This document shows positions 1 to 7,569 of a stretch of 64,000 nucleotides of DNA, piece after piece. Location: NCBI RefSeq assembly GCF_000744815.1, contig NZ_JQMQ01000005.1:6591801-6655800 (forward strand), read 5' to 3'. A program made the translations under genes and the position numbers. The notes beneath the pieces are model-generated. The model worked only from the letters and a program-made list of their open reading frames with translations. It had not been told where the DNA came from and made no database searches. Positions within the stretch are counted from its first letter, which is position 1. Each line of letters opens with the position of its first letter. The DNA is from Phaeacidiphilus oryzae TH49 (lineage in GTDB: Bacteria; Actinomycetota; Actinomycetes; Streptomycetales; Streptomycetaceae).

Positions 1-1068
1 GCCTACTCCGCCAACAGCCCGTACAGCCCCGGCCACCCCCTGGACGAGGTCCACCCCAACGACGAGAACCACGGCACCCGGCACGAGTGGGCGGTCTGGA
101 ACGCCCTCGACTACACCGCCTACCGCGACCACATCCCCCGGTTCTGCTCGGAGTTCGGCTTCCAGGCCCCGCCCGCCTGGGCCACCCTGAAGCGCTCGGT
201 CCACGACGAGCCGCTGTCCACCGACTCGCCCGGCTTCCTCCTCCACCAAAAGGCCCACGACGGCACCGGGAAGCTGGAGCGCGGCCTCGCCGCCCACCTG
301 CCCCGGCCGGCCGGCTTCGCCGACTGGCACTGGGCCACCCAGCTCAACCAGGCCCGGGCGGTGGCCTTCGGCATCGAGCACTTCCGCTCCTGGTGGCCGC
401 GGACCGCGGGTGCGATCGTCTGGCAGCTCAACGACTGCTGGCCGGTCACCTCCTGGGCCGCCGTGGACGGCGACGAGCGCCGCAAGCCGCTCTGGTACGC
501 CCTGCGCCGGGCGTTCGCGCCCCGGCTGCTCACCGTCCAGCCGCGGGACGGCCGTTCGGCGGTGATCGCGGTGAACGACACCGACTCCGAGTGGCGGGGG
601 GTGCTGCGGGCCGAACTCCAGGACTTCGACGGGTCGGTGCGGCAGACGGCCGACATCGAGCTCGCGGTGTCCCCCCGGTCCGCGGCCCGGTTCGACCTCC
701 CCGACCCACTGCTGAAGCCGGACCGCGCCGACCGCGAGGCCCTCGTGCTGACCTGCGAGGGGACCCGTACCGTCCACACCTTCCTGGAGGACCGCGAACT
801 GGCCTACGAAACACGGCCGTTGAGCGCCACCGCGACCGCCGTGCCGGGCGGCTACCGGGTGGACGTCCGGGCCCGCTCCCTGGCCAGGGACGTGTCCCTG
901 TTCGCAGACCGCCTCGCCCCCGACGCCGAGGCCGACGAGATGCTGGTCACCCTCCTCGCCGGGGAGTCCCACTCGTTCCTGATCCGCACCGGCGAGCGGC
1001 TGGACCCGGCCGAACTCACCGGTCCGCTGGTCCTCCGCACGGCCAACGACCTCCGCGAACCCGCCTGA
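1..1068 (+). CDS. beta-mannosidase, glycoside hydrolase family 2 (3' part)
   Basis: The gene enters from the left edge, so the N-terminus and start are missing; 355 codons are read in frame 1 before TGA. The visible part carries the hallmark WQLNDCWPVTSW stretch at about codons 138-149, followed by RRKPLWYALRRAF. This is the end of the GH2 TIM barrel in beta-mannosidases, and the rest is a beta-sandwich C-terminal domain. Family members release terminal beta-mannose from manno-oligosaccharides or N-glycan cores. No signal peptide can be judged. The gene converges on the MFS transporter, and a long hairpin lies between them. Family assignment is firm; substrate is inferred. Confidence 0.9.
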   Translation, partial: AYSANSPYSPGHPLDEVHPNDENHGTRHEWAVWNALDYTAYRDHIPRFCSEFGFQAPPAWATLKRSVHDEPLSTDSPGFLLHQKAHDGTGKLERGLAAHLPRPAGFADWHWATQLNQARAVAFGIEHFRSWWPRTAGAIVWQLNDCWPVTSWAAVDGDERRKPLWYALRRAFAPRLLTVQPRDGRSAVIAVNDTDSEWRGVLRAELQDFDGSVRQTADIELAVSPRSAARFDLPDPLLKPDRADREALVLTCEGTRTVHTFLEDRELAYETRPLSATATAVPGGYRVDVRARSLARDVSLFADRLAPDAEADEMLVTLLAGESHSFLIRTGERLDPAELTGPLVLRTANDLREPA

Positions 1069-1176
1069 GCCGACCCCGCCGGAGTCGGCCCCGTCTGGGC
1101 CGGGCCCGTCTGGGCCGGCCCCAACGCCTCCGCGCCGGCCCTGATCCCGTCGGCATCGCGGTGAAGGCGTGACCCA

Positions 1177-1234
1177 GGCCGGGCGGGGCCGGGCCGGAGC
1201 GCACATGTCGCGTCCGGCCCGGCCCCGCCCGGCC
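1177..1234. terminator. long GC-rich hairpin between convergent genes
   Basis: Two 22-bp arms (1177-1198 and 1213-1234) are perfectly complementary around a 14-base loop. The hairpin lies between the stop codons of the converging beta-mannosidase and MFS genes. There is no T-run, as is common for streptomycete terminators. A bidirectional terminator is the likeliest role. Confidence 0.75.
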
Positions 1235-1244
1235 CGTTCGAAGC

Positions 1245-2777
1245 TCAGGCCCGGCGGGCGGAGCGTCCGCGCCGGAGGCGGAGCAGCGGCACCAGGTTGA
1301 GGAGGAGGCCGATCCCGGCGACCACCGTCACCAGGTTGGCCCCCGGGCGGTAAGGCCCGAAGTCGGCACCGGTGTGCGCGGTCCCCGCGACCAGCGCGGT
1401 GACCAGGGCCAGCACCAGCGCGGCGCCCACCTGTCCGGAGGTCTGCACCAGGCCGGAGGCCAGGCCCTGCTCGGAGTCGTCGATCCCCTCGGTGGCCTGC
1501 GACATGATCGAGCTGAAGCCGAAGGCGAACCCGCCGCCCAGCAGCAGCATGGTCGGCAGCACGGTCGTGGCGTAGTGCGGGGTGCTGCCGGCGGTGGCCA
1601 GGAACCAGAGGTAGCCGAGGGTCAGCGAGGTCATCGAGGCGATGATCAGAGGGGCCGTGCCGAAGCGGTTGACCAGCCGGCCGACCAGCGGCGAGCCGAC
1701 CGCCACCACCACGCCCGCGGGCAGCAGTGCCAGCGCCATCCGCAGCGGCGACCAGCCCAGTCCGTCCTGCAGATACAGGGTCATCATGAACTGGAAGCTC
1801 ATGTAGGAGCCGAAGAGGGCGATGATGCTGAGGTTGGCCCGCACTGTGGAGCCGACCCGCAGGATGCCGAAGCGCACCAGCGGGTGCGGATGCCGCCGCT
1901 CGATCACCACGAAGGCGGTCAGCAGTGCGGCGGCGAGGAGGAACGAGCCCAGGGTGAGCGGCGCCGTCCAGCCGTGGCTGGGCGCCGCGACCACGGCGTA
2001 GACGGCGAGGAGCATGCCGCCGGTCAGGGTGACCGCGCCGGCCGGGTCGTGGCCGCCGGTCTCCGCCCGCCGGTCGCGGGGGATCAGTACGGCGCCGACC
2101 ACCAGGGCCAGCAGGGCCAGCGGGACCGGGGTGAGGAAGGTCCAGCGCCAGCCGAAGCCGGTGAGCAGCCCGCCGAGGATCAGCCCGGAGGAGTAGCCGC
2201 TGGCGCCGAAGAGGGAGAAGACCGAGAGCGCCCTGTTGCGTGCCGGGCCCTCCGGGAAGGTGGTGGTGAGGATGGAGAGCGCGGTGGGCGCGGTGAAGGC
2301 GGCGGCCAGGCCCTTGACGAAGCGGCTGGCGATCAGCAGCCCGCCGTTGTCGACCAGTCCGCCGAGCAGTGAGGCGGCGGCGAAGACGGCCAGTGCGGTG
2401 AGGAAGACCTTGCGCCGGCCGAGGAGGTCGGCGGTGCGGCCGCCGAGCATCATCAGCCCGCCGTAGCCGAGGACGTAGCCGTTGACGATCCACTGCAGGG
2501 CGGTGGGCGACATCCCGAGGGTGCGGCCGATGGAGGGGAGCGCGACGCCGACCATCGAGACGTCGAGCCCGTCGAGGAAGAGGACCAGGCAGAGCACCGC
2601 GAGGACGCCCCACAGCCGAAGCGGCCAGCGCAGGGACGATGAGGATGCGGCCGCGGCTGCGCCTGCGCCTGCGGTTGCCGGTATGGCTGCCGCCGGTGCG
2701 GCTTCCGGCGCGGTGTCGCGGGTCGGGTCGGCTGTGGTCGCCGGCGGGGCGACGACGGTCTCCGTCGAGTGGGTCAT
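1245..2777 (-). CDS. MFS drug efflux transporter, DHA2 (14-TM, EmrB/QacA-like)
   Basis: The protein has 510 residues and many hydrophobic segments, as expected for the 14-helix DHA2 branch of the major facilitator superfamily. The first helix carries LDGLDVSMVGVALPSIG, and the helix 2-3 loop carries GGRTADLLGRRKVFL, the MFS motif A. Such proteins export drugs or toxic metabolites using the proton gradient. The chosen ATG (MTHSTETVV) lacks a clear Shine-Dalgarno; an upstream in-frame ATG at 2855 would add 26 unlikely residues. The N-terminal 50 residues are Ala/Pro/Thr rich. It is divergent from a MarR gene across palindromic sites, so the MarR protein probably represses it. Substrate unknown. 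Confidence 0.88.
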   Translation of the reverse strand: MTHSTETVVAPPATTADPTRDTAPEAAPAAAIPATAGAGAAAAASSSSLRWPLRLWGVLAVLCLVLFLDGLDVSMVGVALPSIGRTLGMSPTALQWIVNGYVLGYGGLMMLGGRTADLLGRRKVFLTALAVFAAASLLGGLVDNGGLLIASRFVKGLAAAFTAPTALSILTTTFPEGPARNRALSVFSLFGASGYSSGLILGGLLTGFGWRWTFLTPVPLALLALVVGAVLIPRDRRAETGGHDPAGAVTLTGGMLLAVYAVVAAPSHGWTAPLTLGSFLLAAALLTAFVVIERRHPHPLVRFGILRVGSTVRANLSIIALFGSYMSFQFMMTLYLQDGLGWSPLRMALALLPAGVVVAVGSPLVGRLVNRFGTAPLIIASMTSLTLGYLWFLATAGSTPHYATTVLPTMLLLGGGFAFGFSSIMSQATEGIDDSEQGLASGLVQTSGQVGAALVLALVTALVAGTAHTGADFGPYRPGANLVTVVAGIGLLLNLVPLLRLRRGRSARRA

Positions 2778-2791
2778 GGGGAAGACACTAC

Positions 2792-2855
2792 ATGCATGTG
2801 CATCTACTGTCGACGCATTTAATGTTCCCGCAATCAATGTATATGCATTGTGCAC
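2792..2855. promoter_or_regulatory. two MarR-type operator palindromes in the divergent promoter
   Basis: ATGCA-TG-TGCAT at 2792-2803 and ATGCA-TTG-TGCAC at 2843-2855 share the half-site ATGCA/TGCAY. They sit between the MFS gene and the MarR gene, just upstream of each start. The region is markedly AT-richer than its surroundings. The layout fits autoregulation plus repression of the transporter; binding is inferred. Confidence 0.65.
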
Positions 2856-2877
2856 CCATGAGCGCTACGATCGACCC

Positions 2878-3270
2878 GTGCCTGTAACCCTGAGCGGAGA
2901 AGCCGCGCTCGTCGACCGCTGGCGCTCCCTGCTGTCCTGCTACAGCCAGGTGGCCCACGATCTGGACCGCGAGCTGCATGCCGAGCACGGCCTGACCATG
3001 AGCGACTTCGAGGCCCTCGACCGGCTGGTGGCCTTCGACGGCTGCCAGGCCCGCGTCCAGGACCTGGTCGGGGACATGCACCTGAGCCAGAGCGCCCTCT
3101 CGCGCACCGTCGCGCGACTGGAGAAGGGCGGGCTGGTCCAGCGTGCCATGTGCGAGACGGATCGTCGCGGGGTTTTCGTCACCGCGACCGAGACCGGCCG
3201 CGCCCTCCACGCCGAGGCCCGCAGGACCTACCTCGCGGTCCTCGACCGCCACCTCAGCGAAGCCCGCTGA
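2878..3270 (+). CDS. MarR family transcriptional regulator
   Basis: The product is a 130-residue winged-helix protein. The segment LVGDMHLSQSALSRTVARLE (about residues 62-81) is the MarR helix-turn-helix, followed by the wing residues ETDRRGVFVTATETGRAL. MarR dimers usually repress a neighbouring transporter and release DNA when they bind a small aromatic ligand. The GTG at 2878 gives the normal family length; no good Shine-Dalgarno is visible and the mRNA may be nearly leaderless. The divergent MFS exporter and two palindromes between them make that exporter the probable target. Confidence 0.88.
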   Translation: MPVTLSGEAALVDRWRSLLSCYSQVAHDLDRELHAEHGLTMSDFEALDRLVAFDGCQARVQDLVGDMHLSQSALSRTVARLEKGGLVQRAMCETDRRGVFVTATETGRALHAEARRTYLAVLDRHLSEAR

Positions 3271-3331
3271 CCGTTCCTCCCGGTTTCCCGCGGCCGGTGA
3301 CCCGCGGCCGGTGACCGACGGCCGGCGCTGC

Positions 3332-3898
3332 TCAGCGCCTGGTCCGGTACCTGGTCAGGACCACGCCGCCGGGAAAGGTCCGGGTCTCCAGCAGGTCCAG
3401 CTCCACCCAGCCGTCCAGCGCGGCGAAGAACGGCGTGCCGCCGCCCACCATGACCGGATGGGCGACGATCGCGTACTCGTCGATCAGCCCGGCCCGGATG
3501 GCCGCCCCGGCCAGCGTCGCGCCGCCGATGGTCATGGGGCCGCCGTCCTCCGCCCTGAGCCGGGTGATCTCGGCGGTCGCGTCCGCCGTGACCAGGCGGG
3601 CGTTCCCCTCGACCTTGTCGATCGTCGAGGAGAACACCACCTTGGGCGTCTCCCGCCAGTTCCGGGCGAACGCGATCTGCGCCGGGGTGGCCCCGGGCTG
3701 CTGGTCGCCGGTCGGCCAGTAGGAGTTCATCGTCTCCCAGAGCTTGCGCCCGTACAGCGAGAGGGAGTTCGCCTCCTCGTGTTCGAGCCACCACTGGAAC
3801 AGCTCGGGGCTCGGCGGCCCGCTCCAGCCGATGTCGTCGCCGGGCGCGGCGACATAGCCGTCCAGGGTCAGGTTCATGGCGTAGATCAGCTTCCGCAT
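3332..3898 (-). CDS. dihydrofolate reductase family (RibD C-terminal-like) protein
   Basis: This 188-residue protein opens with MRKLIYAMNLTLDGYVAAPG and contains FSSTIDKVEGNARLV, PMTIGGATLAGAAIRAGL and HPVMVGGGTPFF. These are standard landmarks of stand-alone RibD-C/DHFR-like NAD(P)H oxidoreductases of actinobacteria. The ATG at 3898 is preceded by GGACGGAAGG at good spacing, which decides it over the ATG at 3964. Family members are rarely characterised, and the substrate cannot be named. It sits alone between the MarR gene and the P450 redox operon on the other strand from MarR. Confidence 0.85.
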   Translation of the reverse strand: MRKLIYAMNLTLDGYVAAPGDDIGWSGPPSPELFQWWLEHEEANSLSLYGRKLWETMNSYWPTGDQQPGATPAQIAFARNWRETPKVVFSSTIDKVEGNARLVTADATAEITRLRAEDGGPMTIGGATLAGAAIRAGLIDEYAIVAHPVMVGGGTPFFAALDGWVELDLLETRTFPGGVVLTRYRTRR

Positions 3899-3974
3899 CG
3901 CCCGGCCTTCCGTCCGTGGGTGTGGCTGCACCTCCTGGAGACCAGCGTGGCGCGGGAGAATCATCGGTGCGCGA

Positions 3975-5201
3975 TCAGGCGGGCTGCGGGGCGGCCAGGG
4001 CGGTCTCCCAGTCGGAGCGCGCGGCGACCGCGGCCCGCCAGCGGCGCAGTGCGCGGGGCGGCACGCCGACGCCCAGGGCCCCGGTGAGCCGGTCGCCGGT
4101 GCGGTAGGCGACCAGGAAGGCTCCCTCCGCCGGATCGCCCTCCACCACCCGGGCCTCGTCGTGCCCGCGCAGATGGCCGTAGGCCTGCAGCTTCACCTCG
4201 TACTGGTCCGACCAGAAGTACGGGACCGGGGCGAAGGGCACGGCCCGGTCCGGGCGGAGGAGGTTGCGGGCGGCGGCCATGGCCTGCTCGGCGGCGTTGG
4301 TGCGGTGCTCGATCCGCATCTCGGCGTCGAACAGCGGGTTGTGCCAGCGAGCCACGTCGCCGGCGGCGTGGACGCCGGGGGCGGCGGCGGTGGAGGCGTC
4401 GCAGCACAGGCCGTCGTCCAGGCGCAGCCCGCTGCCGCGCAGCCAGTCGGTGTTGGGCCGCGAGCCGACGGCGACCAGGACGTCGTCCACGGGGATCCGG
4501 CTGCCGTCGGTCAGCCGCACACCCGTCGCCCGGCCGCCCGAGGCGGTGATCTCGGCGACGCCGGTCCCGGTCCGCAGGTCCACCCCGCGCTCGCGGTGCA
4601 GCCGGGCCAGGAAGGCGCCCACCTCCGCGCCGACCGCGTGGGCGAGCGGGATCGGCGCCGGCTCGACCACCGTGACCGGCACGCCGAGGCGGCGGGCCGC
4701 CGCGGCGACCTCGGTGCCCAGGAAGCCGGCGCCGACCACGACCAGCCGTCCGCCCGCGCCGAGTCGCTCCCGGAGGGCGGCGGCGTCCTCCAGGGTGCGC
4801 AGGACGTGGACGCCGGGGAGGTCGCAGCGGGGGAGCGGCCGCGGCCGTACGCCGGTGGCGATGATCAGGCCGTCGTAGCCGATCCGGGTGCCGTCCGCCA
4901 GCGTCACCGTCCGGTCGCCCGGGTCCAGGGCGGCGGCCGGGGTGCCGAGCCGGAGGTCCAGGCCGAGGGCGTCGATCTCCTCGGGCCGGCGCAGGGCGGT
5001 CCGCTCGGCCGTCCAGGTGCCGTCCAGGACCTGCTTGGAGAGCGGGGGGCGGTCGTAGGGGAGGTGGGCCTCCTGGCCGACCAGGGTGAGGGGGCCGTCG
5101 AAGCCCTCCCGGCGGAAGGTCTCGGCCGCGGCCAGGCCCGCCGCGGAGGCGCCGACGACGGTGATCCGGCGCGGTGCCGCGCCGGCCGGCGCAGCCGTCA
5201 C
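3975..5201 (-). CDS. FAD-dependent ferredoxin reductase
   Basis: The 408-residue protein begins with the FAD-binding dinucleotide fold ITVVGASAAGLAAAETFR. It also has LPYDRPPLSKQVL, a second nucleotide fold LVVVGAGFLGTEVAAAARRLG for NADH/NADPH, and the C-terminal HAAGDVARW motif. This is the putidaredoxin-reductase type that passes electrons from NAD(P)H to a small ferredoxin and then to a P450. The GTG start overlaps the ferredoxin stop by four bases (GTGA), so the two are translationally coupled. With the ferredoxin and P450 upstream it completes a class I P450 electron chain in one operon. Confidence 0.9.
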   Translation of the reverse strand: MTAAPAGAAPRRITVVGASAAGLAAAETFRREGFDGPLTLVGQEAHLPYDRPPLSKQVLDGTWTAERTALRRPEEIDALGLDLRLGTPAAALDPGDRTVTLADGTRIGYDGLIIATGVRPRPLPRCDLPGVHVLRTLEDAAALRERLGAGGRLVVVGAGFLGTEVAAAARRLGVPVTVVEPAPIPLAHAVGAEVGAFLARLHRERGVDLRTGTGVAEITASGGRATGVRLTDGSRIPVDDVLVAVGSRPNTDWLRGSGLRLDDGLCCDASTAAAPGVHAAGDVARWHNPLFDAEMRIEHRTNAAEQAMAAARNLLRPDRAVPFAPVPYFWSDQYEVKLQAYGHLRGHDEARVVEGDPAEGAFLVAYRTGDRLTGALGVGVPPRALRRWRAAVAARSDWETALAAPQPA

Positions 5202-5392
5202 TCCTCCACCAGCCGGATGGCCGCGGCCGGGCAGATCGCCGCCGCCTCCCGCACGTCGGCGTGCCGGTCGGGGGCGGGCCGGCGGCTGAGCAGTTCGACG
5301 ATGCCGTCGTCGTCCTGGTCGAAGACGTCGGGGGCGGCCAGGACGCACTGTCCGGACGCGACGCACCTGGGCTGGTCGACCTCTACGCGCAT
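5198..5392 (-). CDS. small ferredoxin, P450 partner
   Basis: The 64-residue protein starts MRVEVDQPRCVASGQCVLAA and ends with CPAAAIRLVEE. The cysteine pattern (Cys10, Cys16, later Cys-Pro) has a gap of five residues between the first two cysteines, as in the 3Fe-4S-type ferredoxins that accompany CYP105-like P450s in Streptomyces. ATG 5392 is preferred because it gives the normal size; the longer frame to 5515 reads through a repeat-filled spacer. It lies between its P450 and its reductase. Confidence 0.88.
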   Translation of the reverse strand: MRVEVDQPRCVASGQCVLAAPDVFDQDDDGIVELLSRRPAPDRHADVREAAAICPAAAIRLVEE

Positions 5393-5422
5393 GGGGGCTC
5401 TCTCTCGTTGCGTGGGCTGTGG

Positions 5423-5494
5423 GGGGACTCTGGGGGTCTCTTGGGGGGACTGCCCAAGGGCCGCCGGGGGACTGCCCGGAGGCTGTCGGGGACT
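5423..5494. repeat. four GGGGACT repeats at 22, 22 and 21 bp
   Basis: Exact copies of GGGGACT occur at 5423, 5445, 5467 and 5488 in the spacer between the P450 stop and the ferredoxin start. The last copy overlaps the P450 stop codon. The spacing equals two turns of the helix. On the mRNA strand they read AGTCCCC. Function unknown. Confidence 0.8.
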
Positions 5495-6755
5495 ACCAGG
5501 TGACGGGGAGTTCATAGACGCCGTAGACGATGCCGTCGTGCTTGAACTCGATCCGCTCCGGCTCGGTGGCCAGTGCCAGGGTCGGGATGCGGCGGTAGAG
5601 GGTGCCGTAGACGACCTGGAGCTCCATCCGGGCCAGCGGCTGGCCGAGGCACTGGTGGACGCCGTAGCCGAAGGCGACGTGGCGGCGGGCGTCCCGGGTG
5701 AGGTCCAGGCGGTCGGGGTCGGCGAAGGCCCCGGCGTCCCGGTTGGCGATGTCGTTGGCGAAGACCAGGCCGTCCCCGGCCCGGATCGTCTGGCCGCCGA
5801 TCTCGATGTCCTCCAGCGCCACCCGCCGGCGACCGGAGTGGGTGATGTTGAGGTACCGCAGCAGTTCCTCGACCGCCGAGGCGACCAGAGCGGGGTCCTC
5901 CGCCTCGCGGAGGAGGGCGAGCTGGTCCGGGTTGCGGAGCAGTGCCAGGGTGCCGAGGGCGATCATGTTCGCGGTGGTCTCGTGCCCGGCGGCCAGCAGG
6001 AGGACGCCCAGCCGGGCCGCCTCGCGCCGGGTCATCTCGCCGGTGGCGACCCGCTCGGTGGCCAGCCGGGACAGGACGTCGTCCCGGGGGTGGGCGAGCT
6101 TCTCGGCCAGCAGCCCGTCCAGGTAGTCGGTGAGGGCGCCGTTGGCGGCGTCCACCTCCTCGGCGGTCGAGGTCCTGCGGACCACGATCCGGGTGTTGCG
6201 CTGGAAGAACTCGTGCTCCTGGTACGGCACGCCGAGCAGTTCCGAGATGACCAGGCTGGGCACGGGCAGCGCAAAGGCGTCGACCAGGTCGGCCGGCTTC
6301 GGCCCGGCGAGGATCTCGTCGATCAGGTCGTCCACGATCCTCTGCACGGCCGGCCGCATGGCCTCGATCCGCCGGATGGTGAACGGGGCCGTCACCATCC
6401 GCCGGTGCCGGGCGTGCTCGGGGTCGTCCATGGTGAGGAAGGTCCGCAGGACGCCGCTGGAGGTCCGGCCGCCGGCGCTGCGGTGGGGATAGCCGGGGTG
6501 CTCGGAGTCCGCGCTGATCCGGGGGTCGCCGATGAGGGCCCGGAAGTGGTCGTACCGGGTGATCAGCCAGGGGGTGGAGCCGTCCCAGATGCGGACCCGG
6601 GAGACGGGCTCCTCCGCCTGCAGCGCCTGGAGGTTCGGGGGCGGGTCGAAGGGGCAGCCGGCCGCCCGCGGCGAGGGGAACTCGGGCAGCTCGGGCAGCT
6701 CGGGCGGTCCGGCTTCGTCGGTCTCGGCGGACGCTTCGGGGAGGGTGTCGGTCAT
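5493..6755 (-). CDS. cytochrome P450, CYP105-like
   Basis: This is a 420-residue soluble bacterial P450. AGHETT in the I helix is at residues 256-261, the ExxR pair is E297/R300, and the heme ligand is Cys369 in FGYGVHQCLGQPLAR. Overall features resemble the Streptomyces CYP105 family, which oxidises diverse natural products and xenobiotics. It heads an operon with its own ferredoxin and ferredoxin reductase. Upstream lies a 15-bp palindrome that also precedes the second P450, so a shared TetR regulator is likely. It is close in sequence to the P450 at 7570-8856, suggesting an old duplication. Substrate unknown. Confidence 0.93.
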   Translation of the reverse strand: MTDTLPEASAETDEAGPPELPELPEFPSPRAAGCPFDPPPNLQALQAEEPVSRVRIWDGSTPWLITRYDHFRALIGDPRISADSEHPGYPHRSAGGRTSSGVLRTFLTMDDPEHARHRRMVTAPFTIRRIEAMRPAVQRIVDDLIDEILAGPKPADLVDAFALPVPSLVISELLGVPYQEHEFFQRNTRIVVRRTSTAEEVDAANGALTDYLDGLLAEKLAHPRDDVLSRLATERVATGEMTRREAARLGVLLLAAGHETTANMIALGTLALLRNPDQLALLREAEDPALVASAVEELLRYLNITHSGRRRVALEDIEIGGQTIRAGDGLVFANDIANRDAGAFADPDRLDLTRDARRHVAFGYGVHQCLGQPLARMELQVVYGTLYRRIPTLALATEPERIEFKHDGIVYGVYELPVTW

Positions 6756-6805
6756 GCGCGCCTCCGTTGCAGAGGACTGGTTCAGAGGACTGGTTCGTTC
6801 TCTGT

Positions 6806-6820
6806 CCTAACAGTGTTAGG
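6806..6820. promoter_or_regulatory. TetR-type operator before P450 operon
   Basis: CCTAACAGTGTTAGG is a near-perfect palindrome with half-site CCTAAC. It lies 51 bp upstream of the first P450 start and is embedded in a longer stretch (TGGTTCG..CTCTGTCC before the palindrome) conserved at the second P450 promoter. Probable binding site of the TetR protein encoded at 6868-7503. Confidence 0.75.
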
Positions 6821-6867
6821 CCGTTCTTGGCAATGACATGACGGAAACCTGGCGGCCCGCAGCGGTG

Positions 6868-7503
6868 CTATTCGGCCAGCGCCAGACCGAGGAGCTCGTC
6901 GGCCATCTCGGCGATCGCCGCCCGGTCCGCCGGGAACGGCATCGCCATCGCCAGGGCCACCATGCCGTGGAGGGAGGACCAGACCAGCCTGGCCACCCGG
7001 GCGTCGCTCGGAGCCGCCTCGTCCCGCGGGCCGCCCGCCGGATCGTTCCGGCAGGCCGCGACGGCCTCGGTCCAGGCCTGCGAGACCTCCCACAGCGGGT
7101 GGGGGCTGGCCTCCGGGCGGGCCACCTCTATCCGCTCGATCGCGAACATCAGCCGGTAGTGCTTGGGGTGGTCGAAGGCGAACCCGCAGTACGCCTGCGC
7201 CATCGCGCGCAGCGCGGCGCGCGGGCCGTCCACCGCGCCCTCCTCCCGCGCCTCTCGCAGGCATTCGGTCAGGCGGTGGTAGAGCTGCTGGGTCAGCGCC
7301 TCCATCAGCTCCGCGCGGTCCCGGAAGTGGAGATAGATGCTCGGTGCCGCGATCCCCACCTCCCGGGCCACCGCGCGGAGGGACAGGTCGCCCTCCCGGC
7401 CGGACCGCATCAGCAGCCGCGCGGCGGCCACCAGGATCTCCTGCCGCAGCGCCCCGCCCTCACCGCGTCTGCTGGGCGTACGCCGCTTGAACTCGTCGGA
7501 CAC
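6868..7503 (-). CDS. TetR family transcriptional regulator
   Basis: The 211-residue protein has an N-terminal HTH (EILVAAARLLMRSG ... LSLRAVAREVGIAAPSIYLH, residues 23-59). A C-terminal ligand domain of the type seen in TetR_C_33-like regulators includes DHPKHYRLMFAIE. The GTG start is preceded by AGAGGAAG. The gene lies between two similar P450 genes, all on the minus strand. Both P450 promoters carry CCTAAC-N3-GTTAGG, and its own promoter has a 12/15 match, so it probably represses both P450s and itself until a substrate-like ligand binds. Confidence 0.9.
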   Translation of the reverse strand: MSDEFKRRTPSRRGEGGALRQEILVAAARLLMRSGREGDLSLRAVAREVGIAAPSIYLHFRDRAELMEALTQQLYHRLTECLREAREEGAVDGPRAALRAMAQAYCGFAFDHPKHYRLMFAIERIEVARPEASPHPLWEVSQAWTEAVAACRNDPAGGPRDEAAPSDARVARLVWSSLHGMVALAMAMPFPADRAAIAEMADELLGLALAE

Positions 7504-7531
7504 GTCGCTTCCTCTGCCGGCCGTCTCGGGG

Positions 7532-7546
7532 CCTGACAGTGTATGG
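7532..7546. promoter_or_regulatory. degenerate copy of the TetR operator before tetR
   Basis: CCTGACAGTGTATGG matches the P450 operator at 12 of 15 positions and lies 28 bp upstream of the TetR start. It suggests weaker autoregulation; this is inference from similarity only. Confidence 0.5.
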
Positions 7547-7569
7547 GCGCGCGGCGGGCCCGCCCCGGC

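Noticed and set aside
4161-6836. 891-codon plus-strand open frame
   Set aside because: Antisense to the P450, ferredoxin and reductase genes; its protein is G/V/D/R-rich shadow sequence without any family motif.
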